Shown: piece by piece, positions 1 through 6,519 of the stretch | Layout of the letters: each line of letters opens with the position of its first letter | Position numbering within the stretch: position 1 is the first letter of the stretch | Assembly (NCBI GenBank): GCA_964011275.1 | Contig: CAXGOB010000092.1 | Location: forward strand, 1 to 17,310 | Source: UBA7328 sp002471345 | GTDB lineage: Bacteria; Bacteroidota; Bacteroidia; Chitinophagales; Saprospiraceae | DNA length: 17,310 nucleotides | Reading direction: 5' to 3' | Notes under the pieces: generated by a model | Told to the model about the DNA's origin: nothing | Database searches by the model: none | Seen by the model: only the letters and a program-made list of their open reading frames with translations | Position numbers and translations under genes: made by a program

Positions 1-1
1 A

Positions 2-73
2 GACCCAAGACATGGTGATATTCTAAGGATAAAAACTGAACATGGAATAAATGAAAGACTTTTTCCTATATGA
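2..73 (+). CDS. C-terminal end of a BLUF blue-light sensor domain (5'-partial), closed by an in-frame TGA
   Basis: The frame is open from the window edge to TGA at 71-73 and encodes 23 residues, DPRHGDILRIKTEH followed by GINERLFPI. From memory this aligns without gaps to the end of the BLUF domain of the Beggiatoa photoactivated adenylate cyclase bPAC (DDRHTNILCLKTEY, then DITDRMFPN). In bPAC the next residues are W-A-M-K-T-I-N-L; here they are stop-S-M-K-T-I-N-L in the same frame. The stop therefore falls on the semi-conserved Trp of the BLUF W-x-M motif, and the Met of that motif is the ATG at 77. BLUF domains bind flavin and change conformation in blue light. Most of the domain, including the flavin-contacting Tyr and Gln, would lie upstream and cannot be seen. 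The fragment is short, so the assignment rests on the collinear match with the cyclase that follows. Confidence 0.7.
   Translation, partial: DPRHGDILRIKTEHGINERLFPI
71..73 (+). other. In-frame TGA at the BLUF W-x-M tryptophan position
   Basis: TGA sits between codon ATA (68-70) and TCC (74-76), in the frame shared by the BLUF tail and the cyclase. A single G-to-A change from TGG would create it. It may be a recent nonsense mutation, a sequencing error, a readthrough site, or a break that makes two proteins through reinitiation at ATG 77. The HTH gene at 10511-10774 ends with TGA, so general reassignment of UGA to Trp is unlikely. Confidence 0.7.
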
Positions 74-76
74 TCC

Positions 77-820
77 ATGAAAACAATCAACCTTGATAAT
101 AATGTGGATGATTTGCTGCGTCCAATTAAAATTTTACTTCAAACAGTTGTAGATTCTCATTCCATTGCAGAAAAATACACCCAACCAACTATTCGAAAGA
201 TATTGAATGAAGGCATAAACCCTCTAACTGTTGCACCAGTTCGAGTAGAAAGAGTAATCCTCTTTGCTGACATTGTTTCCTACACTGTCATAAGTGGAAA
301 AATGCCAACAGAAGATATTCTGCTGATTTTAAATACTTATTTTGAGATTTGTAGTCGGATCATTTTTAAAAACGGTGGGGAGGTTAACAAATTTATTGGT
401 GATGGATTAATGGCATATTTTGATGTTAGCCTGGCGGATAATGCTATACATGCATGTCTAAAAATCTTGGAAGAATTACAAATTTTACACCAGAATTCCT
501 TAGAGAACTCACCTCTACAGTTACTTCATTCTGGATTTGGGCTTGCTCAGGGATCCGTAATTGAAGGGAATATGGGGTCTAACTATAAAACAGACTATAC
601 AATTATTGGCGATGCTGTGAATATTGCATCTAGATTAGAAGGAGTGACTCGGGAAGTCAATCGTTCATTGGTTTTTTCAGAGTCTCTTAAACAGAGCACT
701 AAAAAACCTTGGCCTTTCATAAACCTTGGAAAATTAAACCTTAAAGGAAAAAAATATGAAAGTGAAGTTAATTCCATTGGCCATGAACTTGTCAATAACT
801 TAAGAGGACCCATATCATAG
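77..820 (+). CDS. Class III adenylate cyclase domain of a bPAC-like photoactivated cyclase
   Basis: This 247-aa frame would convert ATP to cAMP in the cytoplasm. Both metal-binding Asp are present, in LFADIVSY (about residue 65) and FIGDGLMA (about 108). The transition-state Asn and Arg are in GDAVNIASRLEG. The substrate-choosing pair is Lys in EVNKFIGD and Thr in TDYTIIGD, the same pair as the ATP-specific bPAC. The first 50 residues (MKTINLDNNVDDLLRPIKIL and onward) match the bPAC linker and the junction after BLUF, and GINPLTVAP also matches bPAC (GINPLTVEP). The ATG at 77 is not a typical start: it is the Met of the BLUF W-x-M motif, two codons after the TGA at 71. No lesion is visible in the remaining 247 codons. 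If translated alone it would be a cyclase without its light sensor; with readthrough it would be a full photoactivated cyclase. Assignment to class III cyclases is very secure; kinship with bPAC is strong but recalled, not searched. Confidence 0.9.
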   Translation: MKTINLDNNVDDLLRPIKILLQTVVDSHSIAEKYTQPTIRKILNEGINPLTVAPVRVERVILFADIVSYTVISGKMPTEDILLILNTYFEICSRIIFKNGGEVNKFIGDGLMAYFDVSLADNAIHACLKILEELQILHQNSLENSPLQLLHSGFGLAQGSVIEGNMGSNYKTDYTIIGDAVNIASRLEGVTREVNRSLVFSESLKQSTKKPWPFINLGKLNLKGKKYESEVNSIGHELVNNLRGPIS

Positions 821-947
821 GTGTACTTAATTTAAAAAAGAGAGTAATATGAAACCCATTATATAAAATGAGGTACTTCACTAGCTGAAATCATTCTAAT
901 GTTGATTAAGTCCTTTTTATAAGCATTACGGATAAAAGTTCTAATTT

Positions 948-2060
948 TTAAGAGAGTTGTGGCTTCACAAGATACTTCTTTCCACTACCAGCCTTGACAT
1001 ACTCTAAAATATGATCAGGTTCACATACCTGTTCTAAAGAAATCGATTTATGAAAATTACTCTTAAAGGTTGTATGTATCTCATCTGCTACTCTTTTTTG
1101 CATGGTCATAAATCCTTCTACACCTAATTTTTGGATGATGGGAGACACTAACCAGCCACCAATATTCCAATACAAACCAAAAGATCTACTAAACGTCGTT
1201 GGTGCTTGATTTAGACTGCCATAGATATAGATCTGCTTGAGCGTAGTGGTACCATATACACTGTAGTTATCAGCTTTGCTAGCTAAAGCTTTTTCCATAG
1301 CATCCAAAATCTGTCCTGCCATATCTCCACCTCCTATACATTCAAAAGCCAAAGTTGCCCCTGTTACAGTGATTGCATCGATGAGCTTTGCTTTGAAATC
1401 ATTATCACTAGAGTTCAGAATATATTCTCCACCAATGGACTTTAATAAGTCAACTTGTTCTTTTTTCCTCACAATATTTATGAGAGGTATTCCATCTGCT
1501 TTACACACTTTGAGGAGCATTTGTCCTAGATTTGAAGCTGCTGCTGTATTAATGATAGCAGTATGATTTTCCATTTTCATAGTGGCCACCATGCCCAAGG
1601 CCGTATATGGATTCACGCAACTTGCAGCTGCTTGCTCAGGAGTAGTTCCTTCATTCATCACCATACATGATTGACCGGGAACACATCGATATTTGGCAAA
1701 ACAGTTTGCTCCAAAAAGAGATACCACTTTCCCCTTAAGGTGCTGCATATCGCTCCCCGCTTCTACAACTATCCCTGATCCTTCATTTCCACTAGGTAGA
1801 GGTTTGTCCCATCTTCCTTTCATATGATTAACAATACCTTCTGGATATTTTATAACCTTTGGATCAGTAGTAGTGCCTATAAGATCTATTGAAATCATAT
1901 TAGAAAGCCCAAAAAGAACTCCTACATCAGAAGGATTTATAGGAGCAGCATGAATTTCGACAACTACTTCATGAGCAGCAGGTGAAGGAATCGAAGTCTC
2001 AATTACACCTAATGTCAATGTTCCTTCTTTACTAAGCGTTGATCTAATTTCTTTATTCAT
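948..2060 (-). CDS. Zinc-free medium-chain dehydrogenase/reductase (NADPH:quinone reductase-like)
   Basis: About 370 aa. The N-terminal GroES-like fold starts near LGVIETSIPSPAAHEVVVEI and runs through GNEGSGIVVEAG. The nucleotide-binding Rossmann part follows from about residue 170 (IINTAAASNLGQMLLKVCKA), where AASNLGQ stands in for the usual AxxGxxG loop. FECIGGGDMAGQ is the typical middle-strand region. I see no catalytic-zinc Cys/His set or four-Cys lobe, so a zinc-independent reductase acting on a carbonyl or quinone is more likely than an alcohol dehydrogenase; the substrate is unknown. The frame extends to a GTG at 2129, but the ATG at 2060 was chosen because family similarity begins there and the extra 23 residues look non-conserved. 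It lies about 120 bp after obgE on the same strand and may be co-transcribed or have its own promoter. The gene is convergent with the cyclase. Confidence 0.8.
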   Translation of the reverse strand: MNKEIRSTLSKEGTLTLGVIETSIPSPAAHEVVVEIHAAPINPSDVGVLFGLSNMISIDLIGTTTDPKVIKYPEGIVNHMKGRWDKPLPSGNEGSGIVVEAGSDMQHLKGKVVSLFGANCFAKYRCVPGQSCMVMNEGTTPEQAAASCVNPYTALGMVATMKMENHTAIINTAAASNLGQMLLKVCKADGIPLINIVRKKEQVDLLKSIGGEYILNSSDNDFKAKLIDAITVTGATLAFECIGGGDMAGQILDAMEKALASKADNYSVYGTTTLKQIYIYGSLNQAPTTFSRSFGLYWNIGGWLVSPIIQKLGVEGFMTMQKRVADEIHTTFKSNFHKSISLEQVCEPDHILEYVKAGSGKKYLVKPQLS

Positions 2061-2180
2061 ATTTTCATTTCTAATAGTGAGGCCTGAAAGTACAATATTG
2101 TTGTCGCTAACACAGCTGTACCGCTTCACAGAATTTTGTAGGAAGAAAATTTTTTAGCCTTGAGCTTTAGATACAATCAT

Positions 2181-3173
2181 TTAGTCATTGATTAACTTCC
2201 ATAGCATATCCTTCAACTGAATAATATTATGCTGAATCGCAGAAGAGAAAAAGATAAACGGTACACCTTGTGGAAGGTCTGTGGAGATCATCTCTTTAAG
2301 TTCTTCATCTATAAGATCATATTTGGAGATTCCTAGTAGTCTAGGTTTGTCAAGTAGCTCTGGATTGTACATTTTCAGTTCGTTGACAAGAGTCTCATAT
2401 TCCTTTTTGATATCATCAGAATCTGCTGGCACGACAAAAAGAAGGGCAGCATTTCGTTCTATATGTCTAAGGAACCTTATTCCCAGACCTTTACCTAAAT
2501 GTGCATCCTCTATAATACCTGGTATGTCGGCCATTACGAAAGATCGACTGTTTCTATATGATACAATTCCCAGATTAGGCTTCAGTGTAGTGAAGGCATA
2601 GTTAGCAATTTTAGGTTTTGCTGCCGTTACTGCAGAAAGTAAGGTAGACTTTCCAGCATTCGGAAACCCTACAAGTCCTACATCAGCAAGAACCTTTAAT
2701 TCTAGAATTTTCCATTCCTCTTGGCCATCTTCTCCGGGTTGGGCATATCTGGGAGATTGATTTGTTGGTGATTTAAAATGAACATTTCCTCTTCCTCCTC
2801 TCCCTCCTTTAAGTCCTACATAGATTTGATCATGTTCAGTGATTTCAATTAAGGTCTCTCCTGTTTCTACATCTTTGACTACAGTTCCCAGAGGCACCTC
2901 AAGAATTACATCTTCTCCATCTGCTCCTGTTTTTCTAGAAGCACTTCCTACTTCAGCATTACTTGCTATTACATGTTTTCTGTATTTGAGATGTAAAAGG
3001 GTCCACAATTGCTCATTACCTTTTAAGATAATGCTCCCTCCATTACCACCATCACCGCCATCGGGGCCTCCTCTTGGGTTAAGTCTATCTCGAAAAAAAT
3101 GAGTTGAGCCTGCTCCCCCCTTTCCTGATCGAAAGCATATTTTGACGTAGTCTACAAAATTCTGTTCTGCCAC
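2181..3173 (-). CDS. obgE: Obg/CgtA GTPase involved in large ribosomal subunit assembly
   Basis: 330 aa. The glycine-rich Obg fold fills residues 1-160 (GGPDGGDGGNGG near 35-46; GLKGGRGGRGN near 120-130). The G domain follows: P-loop GFPNAGKS 169-176, G3 DIPG 216-219, and G4 SKYD 283-286. The usual G4 is NKxD; Bacteroidota Obg proteins commonly have SKxD, so I treat this as lineage-typical rather than a defect. No C-terminal OCT domain is present, as in short Obg forms. Obg binds GTP/GDP and ppGpp and acts on the 50S subunit and in growth control. The start is GTG at 3173: VAEQNFVDYVKI aligns exactly with the normal N-terminus, and no ATG lies nearby upstream in frame. It follows adk by 29 bp, a pairing known in this phylum. 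Confidence 0.96.
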   Translation of the reverse strand: MAEQNFVDYVKICFRSGKGGAGSTHFFRDRLNPRGGPDGGDGGNGGSIILKGNEQLWTLLHLKYRKHVIASNAEVGSASRKTGADGEDVILEVPLGTVVKDVETGETLIEITEHDQIYVGLKGGRGGRGNVHFKSPTNQSPRYAQPGEDGQEEWKILELKVLADVGLVGFPNAGKSTLLSAVTAAKPKIANYAFTTLKPNLGIVSYRNSRSFVMADIPGIIEDAHLGKGLGIRFLRHIERNAALLFVVPADSDDIKKEYETLVNELKMYNPELLDKPRLLGISKYDLIDEELKEMISTDLPQGVPFIFFSSAIQHNIIQLKDMLWKLIND

Positions 3174-3180
3174 CTTATTG

Positions 3181-3206
3181 GTATATGATCTAGTATATGA
3201 TACTAG
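3181..3206. repeat. Short direct and inverted repeats in the adk-obgE junction
   Basis: GTATATGAT occurs at 3181-3189 and again at 3193-3201. The second copy lies inside a perfect inverted repeat, CTAGTAT (3190-3196), ATG, ATACTAG (3200-3206), which includes the adk stop codon. In the minus-strand mRNA this would form a small hairpin about 15 nt before the GTG start of obgE, where it could affect translation. Chance is possible in AT-rich DNA. Confidence 0.4.
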
Positions 3207-3826
3207 AAGAACGTGCTTATGAGATTGTTAAGTCTAGAATTAATCTCTTCAATTGAACCTTTTCCAGGAATGGTTTGAGCCAAGTTTATTTCGTTATAAA
3301 AGGTATACACCGGAGCAGTCTCTTCATTATATACGTCAAGTCTATTTCTTATCACACTTTCATTCGCATCATCTGCTCTACCTGAAAGTTTTCCTCTATC
3401 TAAAAGTCTAGTGACTAACTCTTCATTGTCCACATCAAGTGCGATCAGAGCTGTAACACTCTGACCCATTGTTAATAACAAATTCTTGAGTGCATTTGCT
3501 TGTGGAATAGTACGTGGAAAACCATCGAAAATAAATCCATTGACATCCGGAAATTGAACAATCTTGTTCTTCAACATTCCAATAGTCACTTCATCTGGAA
3601 CTAGTTGTCCCTTGTCCATGTAAGTTCTCGCTTTTTGACCTAGAGGAGTATTGTTACCTAATTCGTATCTGAAGAGATCACCAGTAGATATTTGAATCAG
3701 ACCAAATTTATCTTCTAATTTTTTAGCTTGAGTACCTTTGCCACTACCTGGAGGGCCGAAAAGTATAAGGTTTACTTTTTTACTCTTCTTTTTGATACCA
3801 AAAAATTCTAAGATAGACTGTAACAT
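3203..3826 (-). CDS. adk: Adenylate kinase with a short basic N-terminal extension
   Basis: Interconverts ATP + AMP and 2 ADP in the cytoplasm. P-loop GPPGSGKGT at 24-32, AMP-binding region ISTGDLFRYEL, the DGFPRT motif, and a short-form LID (DRGKLSGRADDANESVIRNR) without zinc cysteines. KGSIEEINSRL is the usual end of Bacteroidota adenylate kinases. The protein is 207 aa. It begins with MLQSILEFFGIKKKSKK, about 17 residues before the strand that normally follows the start Met (VNLILFGPPG). No alternative ATG, GTG or TTG lies at the usual place, so the extension appears real. Its hydrophobic-then-lysine-rich character could make a short helix; its role is unknown. It lies 24 bp after rplY and 29 bp before obgE, consistent with one transcript. 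Confidence 0.96.
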   Translation of the reverse strand: MLQSILEFFGIKKKSKKVNLILFGPPGSGKGTQAKKLEDKFGLIQISTGDLFRYELGNNTPLGQKARTYMDKGQLVPDEVTIGMLKNKIVQFPDVNGFIFDGFPRTIPQANALKNLLLTMGQSVTALIALDVDNEELVTRLLDRGKLSGRADDANESVIRNRLDVYNEETAPVYTFYNEINLAQTIPGKGSIEEINSRLNNLISTFF

Positions 3827-3850
3827 GAGTGATCAGTTTGTGTATTCTGA

Positions 3851-4480
3851 TTACTCAGCAGCTGCAGTTTCTTCTGTTGCCCCTTCTTCAGTTCCTTCAG
3901 CTTCATCTCCTTCTTCGCCATCATCCAATTTAGCTGCTCTTGGTACTTCTACAAGTGCTACAGGAGTAGATGGAGTATTCATTATCTGAATATTTTCAGG
4001 AACTTCAAGGTCTCTGATTCTGAGAGAACTTCCTAACTCCATTTGAGAAATATCACCTTCTATTCTGTCGACAAGATATTCTGGAACAGTCTTGAGATTT
4101 ACTCTTCTCAATGTCTGTGTTAGTTTTCCTCCGGTCTTAACTCCGGGAGAAACTCCTTTGAATACAACAGGGACATTACATTGTATAGGATGGCCATCGA
4201 TTAATTTCAAAAAGTCAATATGCACAACTTTGTCAGAAACAGGATGAAACTGAATATCCTTAACTATAGCCCTATGTGAAGCACCATCAATTTCCACTTC
4301 TGCAAGTTTGAAATCTGCTGTGTATATAAGAGGCTTTAAATCTTTAGGAGATACAACTACATGTTCAATTCCTTCCTTGGAGTATACCACTGCAGGTACC
4401 ATACCTGTCTTTCTGATATCTTTGCTTGCTTTTTTACCAAAAGCATCTCTTTTTTGAGCTTTGATAGCTACTGTTTGCAT
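3851..4480 (-). CDS. rplY: 50S ribosomal protein L25 (CTC form)
   Basis: 209 aa. The N-terminal L25 domain (about 1-95) begins VAIKAQKRDAFGKKASKDIR and binds 5S rRNA. The CTC-type C-terminal beta domain follows (FLKLIDGHPIQCNVPVVFKG, then GVKTGGKLTQTLRRVNLK). The end is a low-complexity acidic tail rich in Glu, Asp, Ala and Thr (about 185-209), common in Bacteroidota L25 and probably disordered. The ATG at 4480 fits the family start. It is the first gene of a minus-strand run with adk and obgE, linking ribosome parts, nucleotide balance and ribosome assembly. A TAnnTTTG-type -7 box and a terminator-type hairpin lie upstream. Confidence 0.95.
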   Translation of the reverse strand: MQTVAIKAQKRDAFGKKASKDIRKTGMVPAVVYSKEGIEHVVVSPKDLKPLIYTADFKLAEVEIDGASHRAIVKDIQFHPVSDKVVHIDFLKLIDGHPIQCNVPVVFKGVSPGVKTGGKLTQTLRRVNLKTVPEYLVDRIEGDISQMELGSSLRIRDLEVPENIQIMNTPSTPVALVEVPRAAKLDDGEEGDEAEGTEEGATEETAAAE

Positions 4481-4514
4481 GACTTTATTTTAATACTATT
4501 AGCCAAAAGGAGTG

Positions 4515-4522
4515 CAAAGATA
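4515..4522 (-). promoter_or_regulatory. Candidate -7 box for rplY-adk-obgE
   Basis: Read on the minus strand this is TATCTTTG, a full match to the Bacteroidota TAnnTTTG -7 element, 35 nt before the rplY ATG. No clear TTG -33 element lies at a suitable distance upstream, so support is partial. Confidence 0.45.
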
Positions 4523-4551
4523 CTATTACTCCGCCTATAAAAAAAGACCTT

Positions 4552-4582
4552 AATCAAAAAAAGGCCTTGTCTTTACAAGGCC
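4552..4582 (-). terminator. Intrinsic terminator on the minus strand, upstream of rplY
   Basis: On the minus strand GGCCTTGT, loop AAAG, ACAAGGCC forms a perfect 8-bp stem (4563-4582) followed directly by seven T and then GATT. Only this strand has a T-tract. No annotated minus-strand gene ends here, so it must close a short RNA starting within about 4590-4800 or act as an attenuator in a longer rplY leader. Confidence 0.75.
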
Positions 4583-4655
4583 CTATGAAATAACGCTGAA
4601 TTAAAAATCGAGATCAAGCAATTAATCTCACAGGGGAAGACGAAATTTACAGTGC
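4552..4655 (-). ncRNA. Candidate small RNA or structured rplY leader ending in a terminator
   Basis: Just upstream of the terminator on the minus strand, CCCTGTG (about 4633-4639) can pair with CATAGGG (about 4581-4587), seven pairs with one G-U. This encloses a smaller AGAT/ATCT hairpin. The CATAGGG strand overlaps the first bases of the terminator stem, so the two structures compete. AACATTTG near 4653-4660 resembles a -7 box with one mismatch. No ORF of note is present. I do not recognise a known RNA family; 6S RNA and SRP RNA signatures were looked for and not found. Confidence 0.35.
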
Positions 4656-4818
4656 AAATGTTGGCATATTAACACATTTTAATGCTCGATTAACAAAACA
4701 ATAATCATAATCACTAAAAGGCTCACATTTTTATGATAGAGACTTTCGATCCTATTTATATTGCTACTCTTATTCAGAATACAATCTTTCAAATAATTGA
4801 ACTAAAAAAATGGTCTAA

Positions 4819-5760
4819 ATGATGAAATTAAAAGCTATTAAGCTATCAGTTTTCTTTTTGTTGGTATTATTTTCTGGAATTGAGATGCAAGGACAAGATG
4901 ACAATTCTGACATAAAGGGGAGATGGGATCTTGTGATAAATATGAATGGAAATGAATTGCCGTCCTGGCTTGAAATTTATAAATCTGGCTATAATACATT
5001 AGTAGGTAGATTTGTATTTGCATCTGGCAGTGCTAGGCCCATTTCAGAAATAGAAAATAAGGGTAAAATATTTAGTTTTAGTATTCCACGTCAATGGGAA
5101 CCGGATGGTCTCGATCTGAATATTACAGGTAGAATAGATAAAGGTCAACTCAATGGAAATATGACTTATGTCGACGGCACCTCGCACATCTGGACAGCTA
5201 CGAGGGCACCAAACCTAGAGTATAATGAAAATCCAAAATGGGGGAATCCTATTCAATTATTTAACACAAAGGATATCAGAGGATGGCATGTCAAAGGAAA
5301 AAATGAATGGATTGTAGAAAATGGTATTCTTAAAAACCAAAAAGCAGGTGGAAATCTCATCACAGATCAAAAATTTACTGATTTCAAATTACATCTAGAA
5401 TTTAGATATCCAAAAGGAAGTAATAGTGGAATTTACTTAAGAGGAAGATATGAAGTACAAATAGAAGATAATCAAGGTATGGAACCATCACCAATTCTTT
5501 TTGGTGGGATTTATGGATTTTTATCTCCTAATGAAATGGTAGCTCGTGCTCCTGGAGAATGGCAAGAATATGATATTACACTAATAGGTAGAAGAGTTAC
5601 CATTATCGCAAATGGAAAGGCCATTATAAACGATCAGATTATTCCCGGTATAACAGGTGGTGCTCTGGATAGTAGTGAAGGAGAGCCAGGACCCATATTT
5701 ATTCAAGGAGATCATGGTCCTATTGATTTTAGAAGTATAGTTATTACGCCTATTAAATAA
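4819..5760 (+). CDS. Secreted DUF1080 (3-keto-disaccharide hydrolase-like) protein
   Basis: 313 aa. MMKLKAIKLSVFFLLVLFSG and the following IEMQGQ form a signal peptide (about residues 1-25), so the protein is exported. Residues about 30-125 are a beta-rich domain (IKGRWDLVINMNGNELPSWL to GTSHIWTATRAP), of a kind often found before DUF1080. Residues about 140-313 are DUF1080 with hallmark phrases: LFNTKDIRGWHVKGKNEWIV, ILKNQKAGGNLITDQKFTDF, SNSGIYLRGRYEVQIED, PIDFRSIVITPI. DUF1080 has a concanavalin-like jelly-roll fold, and some members hydrolyse 3-keto-glycosides. The start could be the second ATG at 4822 with no functional change. It is a single gene, divergent from rplY and convergent with the metalloprotease (21-bp gap). 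Substrate is not deducible from sequence alone. Confidence 0.85.
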   Translation: MMKLKAIKLSVFFLLVLFSGIEMQGQDDNSDIKGRWDLVINMNGNELPSWLEIYKSGYNTLVGRFVFASGSARPISEIENKGKIFSFSIPRQWEPDGLDLNITGRIDKGQLNGNMTYVDGTSHIWTATRAPNLEYNENPKWGNPIQLFNTKDIRGWHVKGKNEWIVENGILKNQKAGGNLITDQKFTDFKLHLEFRYPKGSNSGIYLRGRYEVQIEDNQGMEPSPILFGGIYGFLSPNEMVARAPGEWQEYDITLIGRRVTIIANGKAIINDQIIPGITGGALDSSEGEPGPIFIQGDHGPIDFRSIVITPIK

Positions 5761-5781
5761 GTTCTTCTGTGGATGTCTTGA

Positions 5782-6495
5782 CTAAAGAGATTTCAAAAGA
5801 TAGTTCCTGAATTTTCTGGCAAAGTCTTGCATTCTTTCTAACTGCTGTGGCGTAAAACTGTCCACTGAAAAATTATACGTCATATGATTTTCATTCAATA
5901 CAGATTCGTTATTAAGTCCTAACAATTTCTTGTCAATTGAATTCATTTCCCAGGGATGACTCAGACCTAAGAAATGACCCATTTCATGGACAAGGGTTGA
6001 TTTATCTTGGAGACCAGGATAAGCGATAAACATTCGATCAAATCTTGGACTGTTAAAAACGTATGTGCGATGCTTACCAGTAAGTATAGGTGTGAATCCC
6101 ATTAGGGCTTTGTTCTGAGATCCTTCGGTATACGTTTCTAATAAATAAACATTAATAGCTCCTGACTCTTCAATGTCTCCAACCAATTCTTTGACATGAG
6201 TTCGAGTTTTATTCTTAAATGACTTATAGATATCTGGGAGGTACCTGTGCTTTTCTTCTAAGAATAATTTATTCAACTCAAACTTTACTTTTCCCTCAAA
6301 CTCCTCGTTCAGATATGCCACATTATCCCCGATAGCCAAAATAACCTCTTGGTCTATCTCCGTTTTACCCATAAGATAAAAATTCAACATTAGTATAGGT
6401 GATTCTACGACATCAACACACGATTTATTATAGGTCGATTCTTCAGAATAACCAAATAGAATATTGAATACTAATATGTAAACAAATGCTATCAT
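5782..6495 (-). CDS. Secreted M43-like (metzincin) zinc metalloprotease
   Basis: 237 aa with a hydrophobic N-terminus (MIAFVYILVFNILFGY) that looks like a signal peptide. The zinc site is HEMGHFLGLSH at 170-180, the metzincin HExxHxxGxxH pattern with three His ligands and the Glu base. NHMTYNFSVDSFTPQQLERM near 203-222 matches the Met-turn and FTPxQxxRM helix of M43 (pappalysin/cytophagalysin) peptidases. The usual M43 disulfide-bearing insert between zinc site and Met-turn is shortened and lacks Cys. With 237 aa there is little room for a long propeptide, and no C-terminal secretion domain is visible. It starts 24 bp after lpxB on the same strand, so it is probably the last gene of the surE-lpxB transcript. 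Target proteins are unknown. Confidence 0.82.
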   Translation of the reverse strand: MIAFVYILVFNILFGYSEESTYNKSCVDVVESPILMLNFYLMGKTEIDQEVILAIGDNVAYLNEEFEGKVKFELNKLFLEEKHRYLPDIYKSFKNKTRTHVKELVGDIEESGAINVYLLETYTEGSQNKALMGFTPILTGKHRTYVFNSPRFDRMFIAYPGLQDKSTLVHEMGHFLGLSHPWEMNSIDKKLLGLNNESVLNENHMTYNFSVDSFTPQQLERMQDFARKFRNYLLKSL

Positions 6496-6519
6496 TGGAA
6501 ATACTTTGTTGGATGGGTT

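Noticed and set aside
2..73. Upstream tail first read as the end of a sensor histidine kinase
   Set aside because: The GT-x-F-x-I-x-LP ending expected of a kinase is missing, while the match to the BLUF end of bPAC is gapless and continues into the cyclase.
71..73. UGA reassigned to tryptophan in this organism
   Set aside because: The HTH-type gene stops at TGA (10772-10774) at a sensible end, and other genes here use TGG for Trp.
2181..3173. Obg with a defective G4 motif (SKYD instead of NKxD)
   Set aside because: Ser in this position is usual for Bacteroidota Obg proteins, and all other GTPase motifs are intact.
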